A stretch of 64,000 nt of DNA from JAJFJD01 sp965228695 (GCA_965228695.1 CBDDIB010000002.1:4650001-4714000); one strand, 5' to 3'. Numbered from the stretch's first letter, positions 1-9,315 are shown. A program made the numbers and translations. Notes: generated by a model not told the origin, from the sequence alone.

Positions 1-1297
1 GCGCGATATAGCCGATCACCCCGAAGGCCAGCGCCAAGTACATATCGAACACATAGGCGCGCGGCACGAACGACCCGACCAGCGTGAAGGAGATAATCAC
101 CGGCGCGATATAGATCGTCGAGACCATCGTCACCCGCGACATGTAACGGGCCAGCGGGAACACGGACAAAATCATCAGGAAATACGTCACCGCCATCGAC
201 GAGAACACGCCATAGGCCAGCAACGGTTTCTGGATGAAGAGATCGGGCCCGACTGTTGTGCCATGGAATTGAAGGACGACAAGCATGATGGCCGCCGTCG
301 CCCCGCCGGGGATCCCGATCACGAGCAACGGCACCAGCGTGCCCGAGGTGACGCCGTTGTTGGCGGACTCCGGCGCCACCAATCCCTCGATATGGCCTGT
401 CCCATATAGCTCCGGTGTCTTGGAGAAGGTCTTCGATTGCTGATACGCGACGAAGGAGGCAATCGCCGCCCCGGCGCCCGGCACGACGCCGATGACCAGG
501 CCGATCAGGCTGGTCCAGACGATATGCCACCAGCGCTTCAACGCTTCGCGCGCGCCTTCGATGGTCTCGGCCCATTTGGCGTCGCGCATCAAGGCCTGTC
601 CCTTCTTGGACAGGATCGATTCGCCCTCGATGATCAGGAAGGCCTCGGAAATCGCGAACAAGCCGACAAGCGCAGGGATCAGCGGCACGCCGTCGTAGAG
701 TTCCAGGAACCCAAGCGTGCCGCGCGGCGTGGCGTAGACATGGTCCGCGCCGATCGCCCCGATCATCAACCCGAAGAACCCGGCGATCAGCCCTTTCAGC
801 GTATCGCGCGCGGCGATGGTCGCGATCAGCGAGATGCCGAACAACATGACGACGATCATCTCGACGCTGTGCAGATAGTAAACGACCTGCGCTACGTACG
901 GCATGACGAACAGCACCGCGATCGTGGTCAGCAATCCGCCCAGCGTCGAGGACACGAAGGAGATGGCGAGCGCTTGCGGTCCTTTCCCCTGTTGCGTCAT
1001 TGGGTATCCGTCGAGCGGCGTCGCCGCCGCCCCGGCCGTGCCGGGAATATTGACCAGGATTGCCGGAATACCGGCGCCCATCCGCGACGAGCAATAGAGC
1101 GCCACCATGAAGATCAGTCCGATCTCCTCCCCCATCGCGAGCGTCAGCGGCAAAAGGATGATGATCGTGTTGGCGGCGCTGAACCCGGGAATCGCCCCGA
1201 CGATCAGGCCGAGGAAGATGGCGGGAATGATGACCCACCAGAAGCTAAAAGTATGGGCGAACAGCTCGACGAAGAAGGAAAAGCCGACATCACCCAT
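1..1297 (-). CDS. tctA: TctA large permease subunit of a tripartite tricarboxylate transporter (partial, 3' end outside window)
   Basis: This is the large membrane subunit of a TTT-family secondary transporter, which moves a carboxylate handed over by a periplasmic TctC protein across the inner membrane. Read from the minus strand, the frame stays open from ATG 1297 to the window edge (about 432 codons of the usual 500). It contains the TctA signatures: a glycine/proline segment GAIPGFSAANT near residue 37, a NIPGTAG segment near residue 85, and a second-half APESANNGVTSG segment followed by GIPGGA. The start lies 2 bases after the tctB stop, so the genes are translationally linked. Family assignment is secure; the substrate cannot be read from the sequence. 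Confidence 0.93.
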   Translation of the reverse strand, partial: MGDVGFSFFVELFAHTFSFWWVIIPAIFLGLIVGAIPGFSAANTIIILLPLTLAMGEEIGLIFMVALYCSSRMGAGIPAILVNIPGTAGAAATPLDGYPMTQQGKGPQALAISFVSSTLGGLLTTIAVLFVMPYVAQVVYYLHSVEMIVVMLFGISLIATIAARDTLKGLIAGFFGLMIGAIGADHVYATPRGTLGFLELYDGVPLIPALVGLFAISEAFLIIEGESILSKKGQALMRDAKWAETIEGAREALKRWWHIVWTSLIGLVIGVVPGAGAAIASFVAYQQSKTFSKTPELYGTGHIEGLVAPESANNGVTSGTLVPLLVIGIPGGATAAIMLVVLQFHGTTVGPDLFIQKPLLAYGVFSSMAVTYFLMILSVFPLARYMSRVTMVSTIYIAPVIISFTLVGSFVPRAYVFDMYLALAFGVIGYIA

Positions 1298-1298
1298 A

Positions 1299-1835
1299 TC
1301 AGCCTCCGCCCACGGACGCCGTCAGCGCCTTGAACATTTGCTCGAAGGGGCCTTCGGGAAACCGCCGCTGGAAGGCCACGACGAAAAGCAGATAACCGCC
1401 GACGGATAGAACGACCGACAAAGCCAGGATAAGCCGCTTGTTTTGGCGTTCCCATCCCGACAGCAACACCATGCCGAGGGAAATGAACAGGAAGGTCGTA
1501 ATGGTGAAGCCAAGCCAATCGATGCAAAAGATGTAGGCAAGCGTGAGCACGAAAAGCGCGAAACGCCGTAACGCGATCGATCGGGGCGCCACCAATTCGC
1601 CCATCCGCAAATCGGCTTGCCCGCGGATGACCCGGACACCCGTGATGACCAGAAACGCCGTCGACAACGCCAACAGGATCGCACCCACGAAGAATGCGCT
1701 GACTTGCGCGGTCCAGGGCGAATCGATGATGGTCGAAAAGTAGTAGAGCGTGAAGAGGATGGCGGCGACGGGAATGACCAGGTCGGGGCCAAGCGATTTT
1801 TTGCCAGGCCCATCGGGCGACGGCTCAACGGACAT
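1299..1835 (-). CDS. tctB: TctB small membrane subunit of a TTT transporter
   Basis: This 178-residue protein has four predicted membrane helices (about residues 18-35, 45-65, 88-110 and 128-150) and a charged N-terminus, the size and layout of TctB (DUF1468). TctB helps TctA in the membrane complex; its exact role is poorly defined. The start ATG is preceded by GGAAGG eight bases upstream. It sits between tctC and tctA, as in classical tctCBA operons, and ends two bases before the tctA start. An overlapping longer frame on the same strand has no family features and was not used. Confidence 0.9.
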   Translation of the reverse strand: MSVEPSPDGPGKKSLGPDLVIPVAAILFTLYYFSTIIDSPWTAQVSAFFVGAILLALSTAFLVITGVRVIRGQADLRMGELVAPRSIALRRFALFVLTLAYIFCIDWLGFTITTFLFISLGMVLLSGWERQNKRLILALSVVLSVGGYLLFVVAFQRRFPEGPFEQMFKALTASVGGG

Positions 1836-2003
1836 TTGGGTACCTTCCCTGTTTCAAATCGGATCGGCGAGATCGGCATGTAAGGGAAATGCGCGTCAGG
1901 CTAGCCGTGCCGACATGCACAAACCTCCCCAGACGCGATATGGACGCGACCGGCGACCCATGCAGTGCATCGGCCGCCGTTCGGTCACAAAAACGTCGGC
2001 CGC

Positions 2004-3038
2004 TTAAGCCTTGCCGCTCAGCAGGTCTTTGTACTGCTCACCGATCGCCATGATGTTCTTGGCATAATCGGCACATTCTTTCGGATCGCCGTAGCGGATC
2101 AACTCCCAGGGCGCCTTGGCTTTCTTGACCGCCGCCTTGTAGTCCGGATCCTTGAAAACCTTCTCGGCGGTTTCCTGAAGGATCTTGAAACGGTCCGGAT
2201 GCTTCTCGACGGCTTCGGTCTTGATGGCGAAAGCGCGGGCAGAGACGAGCGGCGGCAGTTTCATGCCGAAATGCTTGTTTGCCTGTGGCGCATTGTTGAG
2301 CTTCTTCATCAAACCGTCACTGTAGGTCGCATCATCGAAGATCAGCATCGTATTGAACGTCTTATGGCGTTTCGCCGTTCCGGACATCGGCAGCGCGCCG
2401 AAATCCATTTCGCCGGATTTGACGCCGGCATAGGTGTTCTTGCCGCCCGACAGCGGAATCAAGTTGAACTTGGCTCCGGTGTGACGTCCGAGCGCCAGCA
2501 CGCCAAGCGAGGCAGGGTGCGCGATACGGCTGACGCCGACATTCAACGTGCGCTTCTTGCCCTCGGCGACGATGTCGTCGATCGTCTTGAACTTGCTTCG
2601 CTTCGAATCGACGAAAATGCAACTCGGGTCCACGTCGACCCGGTTGAAATAGACATAGTCGCCAGGGAAATTGAACCCGGTCGGCTTTTTCACGACCCAG
2701 TTCAGCGTCTCAGGCCCCATGTTGCCGAACAACAGAGTGTAGGCATCCGGCTTGGCGATCCCCATGTATTTCTGATAGCCGACCCGGCCCGCCGCGCCCG
2801 GATAGAAAGACGCCTCCATATCGGTCTTGAGGTATTTCTTCCACACGCTCCAGAACGCCCGAAGGTTCCGGTCGGCGCCGCCGCCTTCCCGGGTGGCTAC
2901 CATGACGCTCAGGTTTCGCGATGGAAATTTATCGGCAAATGCGCTCGCCAAAGGTGACGCCGTCAGTGCCGCGCCGCCAACGGCCGCCGCACCGCCCTGA
3001 AGCAGCGTGCGACGATCAAGGGTGATTTTTCCCGACAT
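2004..3038 (-). CDS. tctC: TctC-family periplasmic solute-binding protein with Tat-like signal
   Basis: This is an extracytoplasmic receptor of a TTT transporter (Bug/TctC family), which binds a carboxylate in the periplasm. I chose ATG 3038 because GGAGG lies about ten bases upstream; the frame is open to 3071. The N-terminus has a twin-arginine stretch (DRRTLLQGG) followed by an alanine-rich hydrophobic segment ending in SAFA, which suggests Tat export, unusual for a family that mostly uses Sec. The mature part begins with a strand and glycine loop (TREGGGADRN) typical of the family. It is the first transporter gene after the HMG-CoA-lyase-like gene and precedes tctB. The ligand is unknown. 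Confidence 0.9.
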   Translation of the reverse strand: MSGKITLDRRTLLQGGAAAVGGAALTASPLASAFADKFPSRNLSVMVATREGGGADRNLRAFWSVWKKYLKTDMEASFYPGAAGRVGYQKYMGIAKPDAYTLLFGNMGPETLNWVVKKPTGFNFPGDYVYFNRVDVDPSCIFVDSKRSKFKTIDDIVAEGKKRTLNVGVSRIAHPASLGVLALGRHTGAKFNLIPLSGGKNTYAGVKSGEMDFGALPMSGTAKRHKTFNTMLIFDDATYSDGLMKKLNNAPQANKHFGMKLPPLVSARAFAIKTEAVEKHPDRFKILQETAEKVFKDPDYKAAVKKAKAPWELIRYGDPKECADYAKNIMAIGEQYKDLLSGKA

Positions 3039-3297
3039 CGTAAACATTCCTCCACTATTCGAGTTGCGCACGCTCTCTTGTCATCAAGTCTTTTTCTGCG
3101 CACGGAATTTTGCGCTACCGCCAAGCGGCGCGTTTTTGTTTTCACAAGAATGCTAGGCTGCGACTGCGGGGCGAGGCAAGCGGTTTGACGGACCGACCGA
3201 GACGATGCGGCTGAAATCGTTGGGCCACCTTAGGATCGGCTGCTTATTTATTGTCCGGGAGGCTTCCCGTCGCGGGCAACTTGGCGGTAACTGGATA

Positions 3298-4254
3298 CTA
3301 GTTCAGCTTTTTGCGCAGCGCGTCCAGGCTGCCGCCCCGCTTCACCGACCCCGGCAAATCGTGCCCGACCACGTCTTCCGCCAGCCGCGCGGCCTCCAAA
3401 AGCGCTTCGAGATCGATGCCCGTCTCGATCCCCATTTCCTGGCACATGAAGACCAAATCCTCGGTGCACACGTTGCCGGCGGCACCCTTGTGGCCGGCGA
3501 AGGGGCAACCGCCCAGACCGGCGACGCTCGAATCGAAACTGTCGACGCCCATCTGCAGACCGGCAAAGGCATTCGCGACACCTAGGCCTCGGGTATCGTG
3601 TAAATGCAGCGTGATCCGCCAATCGGGCCAGCGGTCACGCACGGCGCCAACGACCTGCTTGATCGATTCAGGCGTTGCCCAGGCCATGGTGTCCGCCAGC
3701 GACAGGATATCGACCGTCACATCGTTTTCATCCGCGATCCGGCGAATGGTTTCGGCCTGCCCGATCACCTTCGCGACCGGCACGTCGCCTTCGAAATTGC
3801 AGCCGAATGCGGCCATCATCGAGCCGCGGAAATAGGTGATGCCGTGCTCCTTGTAAAGCGCGACCTGATTGTGCTGAACCGTTTCGTTGTCGGCATAGCC
3901 CCGGTTCTGGTTGAGCTTCATGAAAGTTTCGGAAGCCGACGTTCCAATCGATCCTTTCAGGAATAGGCCCTCGGCCTCCAACGCCCGTTCCAAGCCCCGT
4001 TCGTTGAGCCACAGCGCCGTATAGCGGACCCCATCCCGCCGAGCGATCCCCGCAACCACATCTTCGACGTCCGCCCAACCGGGCACGCGCTTCGGGTTCA
4101 CGTAAGAGCCGACTTGGATTTCGCTGAGCCCGGTATTGGATAATGCATCGATCAGCTCGATCTTGCGCGCCGTGGAAATCGGCCCTTTTTCAAATTGGAA
4201 CCCTTCGCGTGGGCCTTCTTCCTGGACATCGATACGCTGTGGTAGATCGGACAT
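3298..4254 (-). CDS. Hydroxymethylglutaryl-CoA lyase-like DRE-TIM metallolyase
   Basis: A 318-residue TIM-barrel lyase of the HMG-CoA lyase family, which cleaves a 3-hydroxyacyl-CoA to acetyl-CoA or pyruvate plus a ketone or ketoacid. Visible features are the N-terminal active-site motif EEGPREGFQ (residues 12-20, where typical lyases have VGPRDGLQ), the HLHDTRG metal-binding stretch (217-223), and the C-terminal signature with catalytic Cys250 in GLGGCPFAG followed by GNVCTEDLV. The start is preceded by GAGG at five bases. It is first in a minus-strand operon with tctC, tctB and tctA, so its substrate probably derives from the imported acid. The altered first motif (Asp to Glu, Leu to Phe) means the substrate may not be HMG-CoA. 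Confidence 0.85.
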   Translation of the reverse strand: MSDLPQRIDVQEEGPREGFQFEKGPISTARKIELIDALSNTGLSEIQVGSYVNPKRVPGWADVEDVVAGIARRDGVRYTALWLNERGLERALEAEGLFLKGSIGTSASETFMKLNQNRGYADNETVQHNQVALYKEHGITYFRGSMMAAFGCNFEGDVPVAKVIGQAETIRRIADENDVTVDILSLADTMAWATPESIKQVVGAVRDRWPDWRITLHLHDTRGLGVANAFAGLQMGVDSFDSSVAGLGGCPFAGHKGAAGNVCTEDLVFMCQEMGIETGIDLEALLEAARLAEDVVGHDLPGSVKRGGSLDALRKKLN

Positions 4255-4634
4255 GTTCGCCTCGGGCTGGTCTCTGTTTCGATTCGGAATACGGCGACAT
4301 TGCAGAGCGCCGACCGCCTGAATGTCAAGCGAAGCGCAGACAATGTAAGCTGAAATAATCCATAGTTGATCTATGAGTATATCGTCGCAATCTTAAGGCG
4401 GCTCGATAGCACTGGAACAAATAGGACAGTACCCAATACCGGTGTTTTTATTGCCAACTTCCCTCGTGCGCTTGCAACAAGAGGGGAAGGTTGTTTAACG
4501 TGTCACTATGTATCGGAGGTGTCGATTGCCTGGAGAGACGCGTGCATTAGGCGTCTGGGTGCCGTTTAAGGTACACTCCGGAATTCAATCGGCATAATTT
4601 ATATGTCGTTCTTCGACAGGGAGGTTTGTAAGTA
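4255..4634. promoter_or_regulatory. Divergent intergenic region between the lyase operon and the second TctC gene
   Basis: This 380-base gap separates two divergent transporter units and must hold promoters for both. It is more AT-rich than the genes around it. Two small inverted repeats are visible: CATAG/CTATG near 4366-4380 and AGACGC/GCGTCT near 4535-4555. No convincing -35/-10 pair or tRNA could be assigned by eye. Confidence 0.4.
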
Positions 4635-5765
4635 ATGTTCAAGAACATGACGCTTGGCGGCGTGGCAGGTGCTTTTGCCGTTGCTGCCGCGGCAGTCGGC
4701 CTAACGGCGGTTCCCGCCCAAGACGCCGTCGCTGCCGATTTCTCAGGTAAGCGTATTACCGTCATCGTGCCGTTCAACGAAGGTGGCGGAACCGATAGCT
4801 ACACGCGCTTCATGCAACCGTTCTTCACCAAGTATCTTCCGGGCAATCCGAAGATTCTGGTCGTGAACAAGCCGGGCGCCGGCGGCATCCTCGGCGGCAA
4901 CTACTTCCAGCAGAGGGCCAAGCCGAACGGCGAAACGGTCTTCGCGCTGTCCACGTCCACCATCTCGAACTTTGCGCTGGGTGACCCGCGCGTGAAGTTC
5001 AAACTGAACGAGTTCATTCCCATCATCCTGTCGCCGCGTGGCATCACGCAGTATGTGCGGAAGGACCTCGGCATCCAGAACGAAAAGACCATCAAGGCCA
5101 AGATCGAGAAGATGCGGTCCTACACGCCGGATGAGTTGATCTTCGGCGGAAAGACTCCGACGTCGGCCGGATTGAACCTGCGCGTCGCGCTGAGCTTGCT
5201 CGGCATCGAGGTCAAGAGCGTCTGGGGCATGAAGGGTAATGGCCCGATGGCGCTTGCGTTCGAACGCGGCGAGTTCACGGTCAATTACGACAACACGCTG
5301 TCGTTCAAGAACAACCGTAAGAAGCTGATCGCCGACGGCATCGCAATCCCACTTTACACGCTCGGCGTGGTCAACGAGAACGGCGAAGTCGTGCGCGATC
5401 CCGCCCTTCCGAACGTTCCGCATTTTATCGAAGTCTACAAGGCGGTTAACGGCAAGCCCCCGGCGGGCGACGCTTACGAAGCTTGGTATTCGCTCTATCA
5501 AATGAGTGTGACCATGTCGAAGTCCTGGAACCTGCCGGCCGGCACGCCGAAGGACATCGTCGAGGCATATCGGACCGCGGCGAAGAAGATGCTGAAAGAC
5601 CCGGAGTTCATGAAGCGGCGTGAAAAGATGTTCGGGTCCTATCCGCAAACCATTGGTGACGGCGCATACGCCATTCGCGATGCCGCCACGACCCTTTCGC
5701 CGACCGCAAAAGCGTGGTTGGGGAAATACGTCAAAGCCCGTTACGGCGTGACCCTCGGCAAGTAA
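4635..5765 (+). CDS. TctC-family periplasmic solute-binding protein (second copy)
   Basis: A 376-residue TTT solute receptor, about 50 residues longer than a typical TctC. A Sec signal peptide is visible (MFKNMTLGG, then an alanine/valine core ending AVAA before DFSG). The mature protein starts with a strand and glycine loop, PFNEGGGTDSYTR, followed by VVNKPGAGGILGGNYF, the standard ligand-binding layout. GGGAGG about ten bases upstream supports the start. It lies upstream of the TctA-TctB fusion gene on the same strand, with a hairpin in between, so it is most likely the receptor for that permease. It is clearly diverged from the receptor at 2004-3038 and probably binds another acid. Confidence 0.88.
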   Translation: MFKNMTLGGVAGAFAVAAAAVGLTAVPAQDAVAADFSGKRITVIVPFNEGGGTDSYTRFMQPFFTKYLPGNPKILVVNKPGAGGILGGNYFQQRAKPNGETVFALSTSTISNFALGDPRVKFKLNEFIPIILSPRGITQYVRKDLGIQNEKTIKAKIEKMRSYTPDELIFGGKTPTSAGLNLRVALSLLGIEVKSVWGMKGNGPMALAFERGEFTVNYDNTLSFKNNRKKLIADGIAIPLYTLGVVNENGEVVRDPALPNVPHFIEVYKAVNGKPPAGDAYEAWYSLYQMSVTMSKSWNLPAGTPKDIVEAYRTAAKKMLKDPEFMKRREKMFGSYPQTIGDGAYAIRDAATTLSPTAKAWLGKYVKARYGVTLGK

Positions 5766-5793
5766 GCCAAAGGTCAATGACTAAAACTAAGTT

Positions 5794-5825
5794 CCAACGC
5801 CCGGCGAAATTCCGCCGGGCGTTGG
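5794..5825 (+). terminator. Strong hairpin after the second TctC gene
   Basis: A perfect 13-base-pair inverted repeat (5794-5806 with 5813-5825) around a six-base loop. No T-tract follows, so it may act as a 3' stability or attenuation hairpin that sets receptor mRNA above permease mRNA rather than as a classical intrinsic terminator. Confidence 0.65.
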
Positions 5826-5909
5826 GGCATAGTGTGCGGTTCAATTGTTAATAATGCCTGCCGCACCTTAGAGCGATGCTCGGGCAAGCGGTAAAGTAAG
5901 GAAACGGCC

Positions 5910-7883
5910 ATGCCTGAAGTCGATTTCTTCTTCCAAGCCCTAAACGACATGTTTACGCCGACCCATCTGTTCTTCCTGGTTTTGGGAACAGTCCTCGGCC
6001 TCGTGGTGGGTATCTTGCCGGGGCTTGGCGGCATCGCCGGCCTGTCGATTATCCTGCCCTTCATCTTCGGCATGGAGGAATCGCACGCCTTGTCGATGAT
6101 GATCGGCCTTCTCGCGCCGACCACGACCTCAGACACATTTCCATCGGTACTCATGGGTATACCCGGCACCGCGGGATCGCAGGCGACGGTCGTCGATGGA
6201 TTTCCAATGTCCAAGCGCGGCGAAGGCGCCCGCGCATTGGGCGCCGCGTTCACGGCATCGCTTTTCGGCGGCCTGTTCGGCGCCATGGTCCTGACGGGCG
6301 CGATCTTCGCCGCCCGCCCGATTATCCTCGCTATGGGTTTTGGCGAGCAGCTTCTACTCATCATCTTGGCGCTCAGCATGATCGGCATGCTGACGGGCAC
6401 CAGCGCCCTGAAAGGGCTTGCGACCTGTACCTTCGGCCTGCTGCTCGGCAGCATCGGCGCCGCGCCGGCCACCGGCGAATTCCGTATGACGATGGGATCC
6501 ATCTATCTCAGCGAAGGGATTCCCATCGTTATCGTCGGTCTCGGCATGTTCGCAATGCCGGAGATCGTCGACCTGCTGCGGCGCGGCACAGCAATTTCCG
6601 AGACGGGAACGCTCGGCAAGGGCTGGGCGCAAGGCTTCAAGGACGCTGTCAAACATAAGTGGATCGTGCTGCGTTGCGCCGTCATCGGCTGCATCGTCGG
6701 CGCGCTGCCGGGCCTCGGCGGCTCGGTTGTCGACTGGATCGCCTACGGGCACATCGTCCAAACCACAAAGGATCGCGAAGGTTTCGGTAAGGGGGACATC
6801 CGCGGCGTCCTTGCACCGGAAGCCGCCAACAACGCCAAGGAAGGCGGCGCGCTGATCCCGACCCTGCTGTTCGGCATTCCCGGTTCGGGCAGCATGGCGA
6901 TCCTGCTCGGCGGTTTCATTCTTGTCGGCGTCGAACCCGGCGTCACGATGATCACCGAGCATCTCAACCTCACCTTCGTGATGATCTGGTCGTTGGCGCT
7001 GGCGAATGTCATCGGCGCTGGCTTGTGTCTCGGCCTGGCAAACTATGTCGCCCTGCTGACCACGATCCGCTATGCGCTTCTGGCGCCTTTCATGATCATG
7101 CTGATCTTCTTCGCTGCCTTCCAGGCGACGCGCGATTGGCAGGATCTCATCGCCCTGTTCGTGATGGGCACGCTGGGCGGATTCATGAAGCGGTTCGGCT
7201 GGTCGCGGCCGGCGCTATTGATCGGCTACTTCCTGGCGCCGCGCCTGGAACCGAAGATCTATCAAGCCGCCCAGGTCTATGGCTGGACATTCTTCGAACG
7301 CCCCATCGTGATCGTGCTCTTCATTCTTACGATCCTCTCGATCTACTCCGCCTGGCGCTTCTCGCCGAACCGCGGAAAGAGCTACGAGCAGGAAGGACCG
7401 CATGGGTTCGGCAACAAAAAGCCGCAGCTCATATTTGCGGGGTCCGTGGTTGCCTTCGCCGTCTTCGCGCTGATCGACAGCTTCCAGTACCATCCGCGCG
7501 GCGCTGTCTTCCCGATGACCGTGTCGGTGATCTGCCTCGCGCTGTCGATTCCTCTCATGGTATCCATCGTCCGGCAGAAAGCGGCGGATGCCGTACTCTA
7601 TGACAACGAGCGCGGGTTAACGGTCGAGCATAACGAATACCATTATCTCGCCTGGATCGTGGGCATGCTGGCGATCGTAGGCGTTGTCGGGTTCCCGATC
7701 GGTTGTGCCTTGTTCATCTTCATCTTCATCACGAAGAAGGCGGATGGATCGATGCTGCGGAACGCGATCCTCGGAATTGCCGGCGTGTCCTTCCTGGGAA
7801 TCATGTCGCATTTCCTGACCCTGCGGTATCCGCCGGGCCTGCTGCAGACCGTCGTCGATATGCCATGGTGGCTGGGCGGATAA
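5910..7883 (+). CDS. TctA-TctB fusion permease of a TTT transporter
   Basis: A 657-residue membrane protein. Residues 20-480 are a complete TctA permease with both pseudo-repeat signatures: GILPGLGGIAG (34-44) with MGIPGTAGS (82-90), and ALPGLGGSVVDW (265-276) with APEAANNAKEGG (302-313) and FGIPGSGS (321-328). After a hydrophilic linker (485-505), residues 506-650 form a four-helix segment resembling TctB, so one polypeptide supplies both membrane subunits. AAGGAAA about eight bases upstream of ATG supports the start. No separate tctB lies nearby on this strand, consistent with a functional fusion working with the receptor encoded just upstream. The substrate is unknown. Confidence 0.9.
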   Translation: MPEVDFFFQALNDMFTPTHLFFLVLGTVLGLVVGILPGLGGIAGLSIILPFIFGMEESHALSMMIGLLAPTTTSDTFPSVLMGIPGTAGSQATVVDGFPMSKRGEGARALGAAFTASLFGGLFGAMVLTGAIFAARPIILAMGFGEQLLLIILALSMIGMLTGTSALKGLATCTFGLLLGSIGAAPATGEFRMTMGSIYLSEGIPIVIVGLGMFAMPEIVDLLRRGTAISETGTLGKGWAQGFKDAVKHKWIVLRCAVIGCIVGALPGLGGSVVDWIAYGHIVQTTKDREGFGKGDIRGVLAPEAANNAKEGGALIPTLLFGIPGSGSMAILLGGFILVGVEPGVTMITEHLNLTFVMIWSLALANVIGAGLCLGLANYVALLTTIRYALLAPFMIMLIFFAAFQATRDWQDLIALFVMGTLGGFMKRFGWSRPALLIGYFLAPRLEPKIYQAAQVYGWTFFERPIVIVLFILTILSIYSAWRFSPNRGKSYEQEGPHGFGNKKPQLIFAGSVVAFAVFALIDSFQYHPRGAVFPMTVSVICLALSIPLMVSIVRQKAADAVLYDNERGLTVEHNEYHYLAWIVGMLAIVGVVGFPIGCALFIFIFITKKADGSMLRNAILGIAGVSFLGIMSHFLTLRYPPGLLQTVVDMPWWLGG

Positions 7884-7903
7884 AGAGGAACACCAAAGGA
7901 AAC

Positions 7904-7923
7904 GGCGGCTGCGGCCGCCTTTT
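7904..7923 (+). terminator. Intrinsic terminator after the TctA-TctB fusion
   Basis: A six-base-pair GC stem (7904-7909 with 7914-7919), a four-base loop and a TTTT tract ending at 7923. It lies 20 bases after the permease stop and just before the convergent MmgE/PrpD stop. Confidence 0.7.
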
Positions 7924-7926
7924 CTG

Positions 7927-9291
7927 CTATTGGGCGATCAATAACGGCTGCAAGGCGCGCGCATTGTCGAGCGTTTCAATCGACCAGATTTGATCGATTA
8001 GGGCCCGGCTGCGGTCGGCGCCCAAGATCGGCGCCATCAAGTCATTCGCCTTGCGGTCCACTTCCGCCCGCTCCATCGGATTGTCGGGGGTGCCCCGGAC
8101 CGCGTCCTGCGTCTCCGTCAACGACCCGCCGTCGGTCAGCCGAATCTCGACCTCGGCGGTACGGCGCTCCCGGTCCGATTGCGCGATCAACTCGATACGG
8201 TCCCGCATCGATTTCACCGCGGGATCGTCCATCCGCGCCTCGTCATGCGACGAGGCAAATGTCACCGTTCCGTCGAGCAGCATGATTGCGACCATATGCT
8301 GGATGCAGATGTCGGGCATATGCCGGTTATCGACGACGCTGTGTTCCAGATCCGACAGGCGCAGCGATACGTGTTCCACCGACTCGGGCGCCACGTCGTT
8401 TGCGGCCAGGATCGATTCGATGCAATCCAACGGGGCCTGAATCGGCGATCCGACAGACCATTTCTTGATATTCGTCAGCATCACCTCGAACCGCGTGCCC
8501 AGCCCGTCCGTCAACCGTTCCAGCCTGGGGTTGTCGGAGAACGCATAGAAGAAATTGCGCGGACCGGAGAAAACATCATCCACCCCCGTGAACCCGCACT
8601 GCACCATCGTGGCCGACGTCACGCCGTTTCGCCCGGCCATGCCGCCAAAATCGAACGCCTTTTCGATGTGATCCAAATCCCGCTGCCAGCAGTTCACGCC
8701 CGATGCCTGTTGCGCCGTGTAGGACAGCATCCAACGCATCTGGTCGGCATTCAGGCGAGCGAGGGCAGCCGCCGACGCGGCCGCGCCGAAGAGGGGCGAA
8801 AAGGTATGTGTGCTGTGTCCCGCGTCATAAAAACGATGCGTATCCAAGGCAAAACTGATCCGCGCCCCGATGTCGTATCCGAGGATGACCGATCGCAGCA
8901 ACGCCTCGCCGGACGCCTGCTCCCGTTCCGCCATTGCGAGCGCCGCCGGCACGACGCCGCAGCCGAGATGACTGCGGGACGCCTTGTGCGAATCGTCCGT
9001 CTCATCCGCATGCGACAGCATGCCGTTCGCCAATGCCGCGTTCACCGCCGTGGTCACGATCTTGCTGCCGACGACCACCGCTTCCTCGGTGCCGCCCAGG
9101 GTCGCGGCGTAGCGCAAGGTCATTTCGCCCGGGTGGAGCCGCGAGCCGGACACCATCGCCGCGATCGTATCCAGCAAATGCTGTTTACCCTTCTCCGCGA
9201 CCTCGTCGGGAACCGGACGCGACAATGCATCGGCGAGATAGGCGCACAAGTCCCGCATGGGCGGGCTGATTTCGGGCGATGAGCCGGTCAC
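7927..9291 (-). CDS. MmgE/PrpD family protein (downstream copy)
   Basis: A 454-residue member of the MmgE/PrpD family, whose known members include 2-methylcitrate dehydratase and cis-aconitate decarboxylase. The family layout is visible: an N-terminal helical half with LLDTIAAMVSGS near residue 28, a central SHADETDDSH stretch, and a C-terminal ferredoxin-like region with the late VEIRLTDGG. The frame starts with GTG 9291; a GGAGG lies about 13 bases upstream, rather far, so the start is tentative. It follows a second PrpD gene by 24 bases and is surely co-transcribed with it. The specific reaction cannot be told; with TTT transporters on both sides, a role in catabolism of an imported polycarboxylate is inferred. 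Confidence 0.85.
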   Translation of the reverse strand: MTGSSPEISPPMRDLCAYLADALSRPVPDEVAEKGKQHLLDTIAAMVSGSRLHPGEMTLRYAATLGGTEEAVVVGSKIVTTAVNAALANGMLSHADETDDSHKASRSHLGCGVVPAALAMAEREQASGEALLRSVILGYDIGARISFALDTHRFYDAGHSTHTFSPLFGAAASAAALARLNADQMRWMLSYTAQQASGVNCWQRDLDHIEKAFDFGGMAGRNGVTSATMVQCGFTGVDDVFSGPRNFFYAFSDNPRLERLTDGLGTRFEVMLTNIKKWSVGSPIQAPLDCIESILAANDVAPESVEHVSLRLSDLEHSVVDNRHMPDICIQHMVAIMLLDGTVTFASSHDEARMDDPAVKSMRDRIELIAQSDRERRTAEVEIRLTDGGSLTETQDAVRGTPDNPMERAEVDRKANDLMAPILGADRSRALIDQIWSIETLDNARALQPLLIAQ

Positions 9292-9315
9292 GGATTTAAC
9301 GTCCCCTCCTGCATT

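Noticed and set aside
437..1333. 298-residue open frame on the plus strand
   Set aside because: It is antisense to tctA; the composition is rich in Arg, Asp and Gln with no family pattern.
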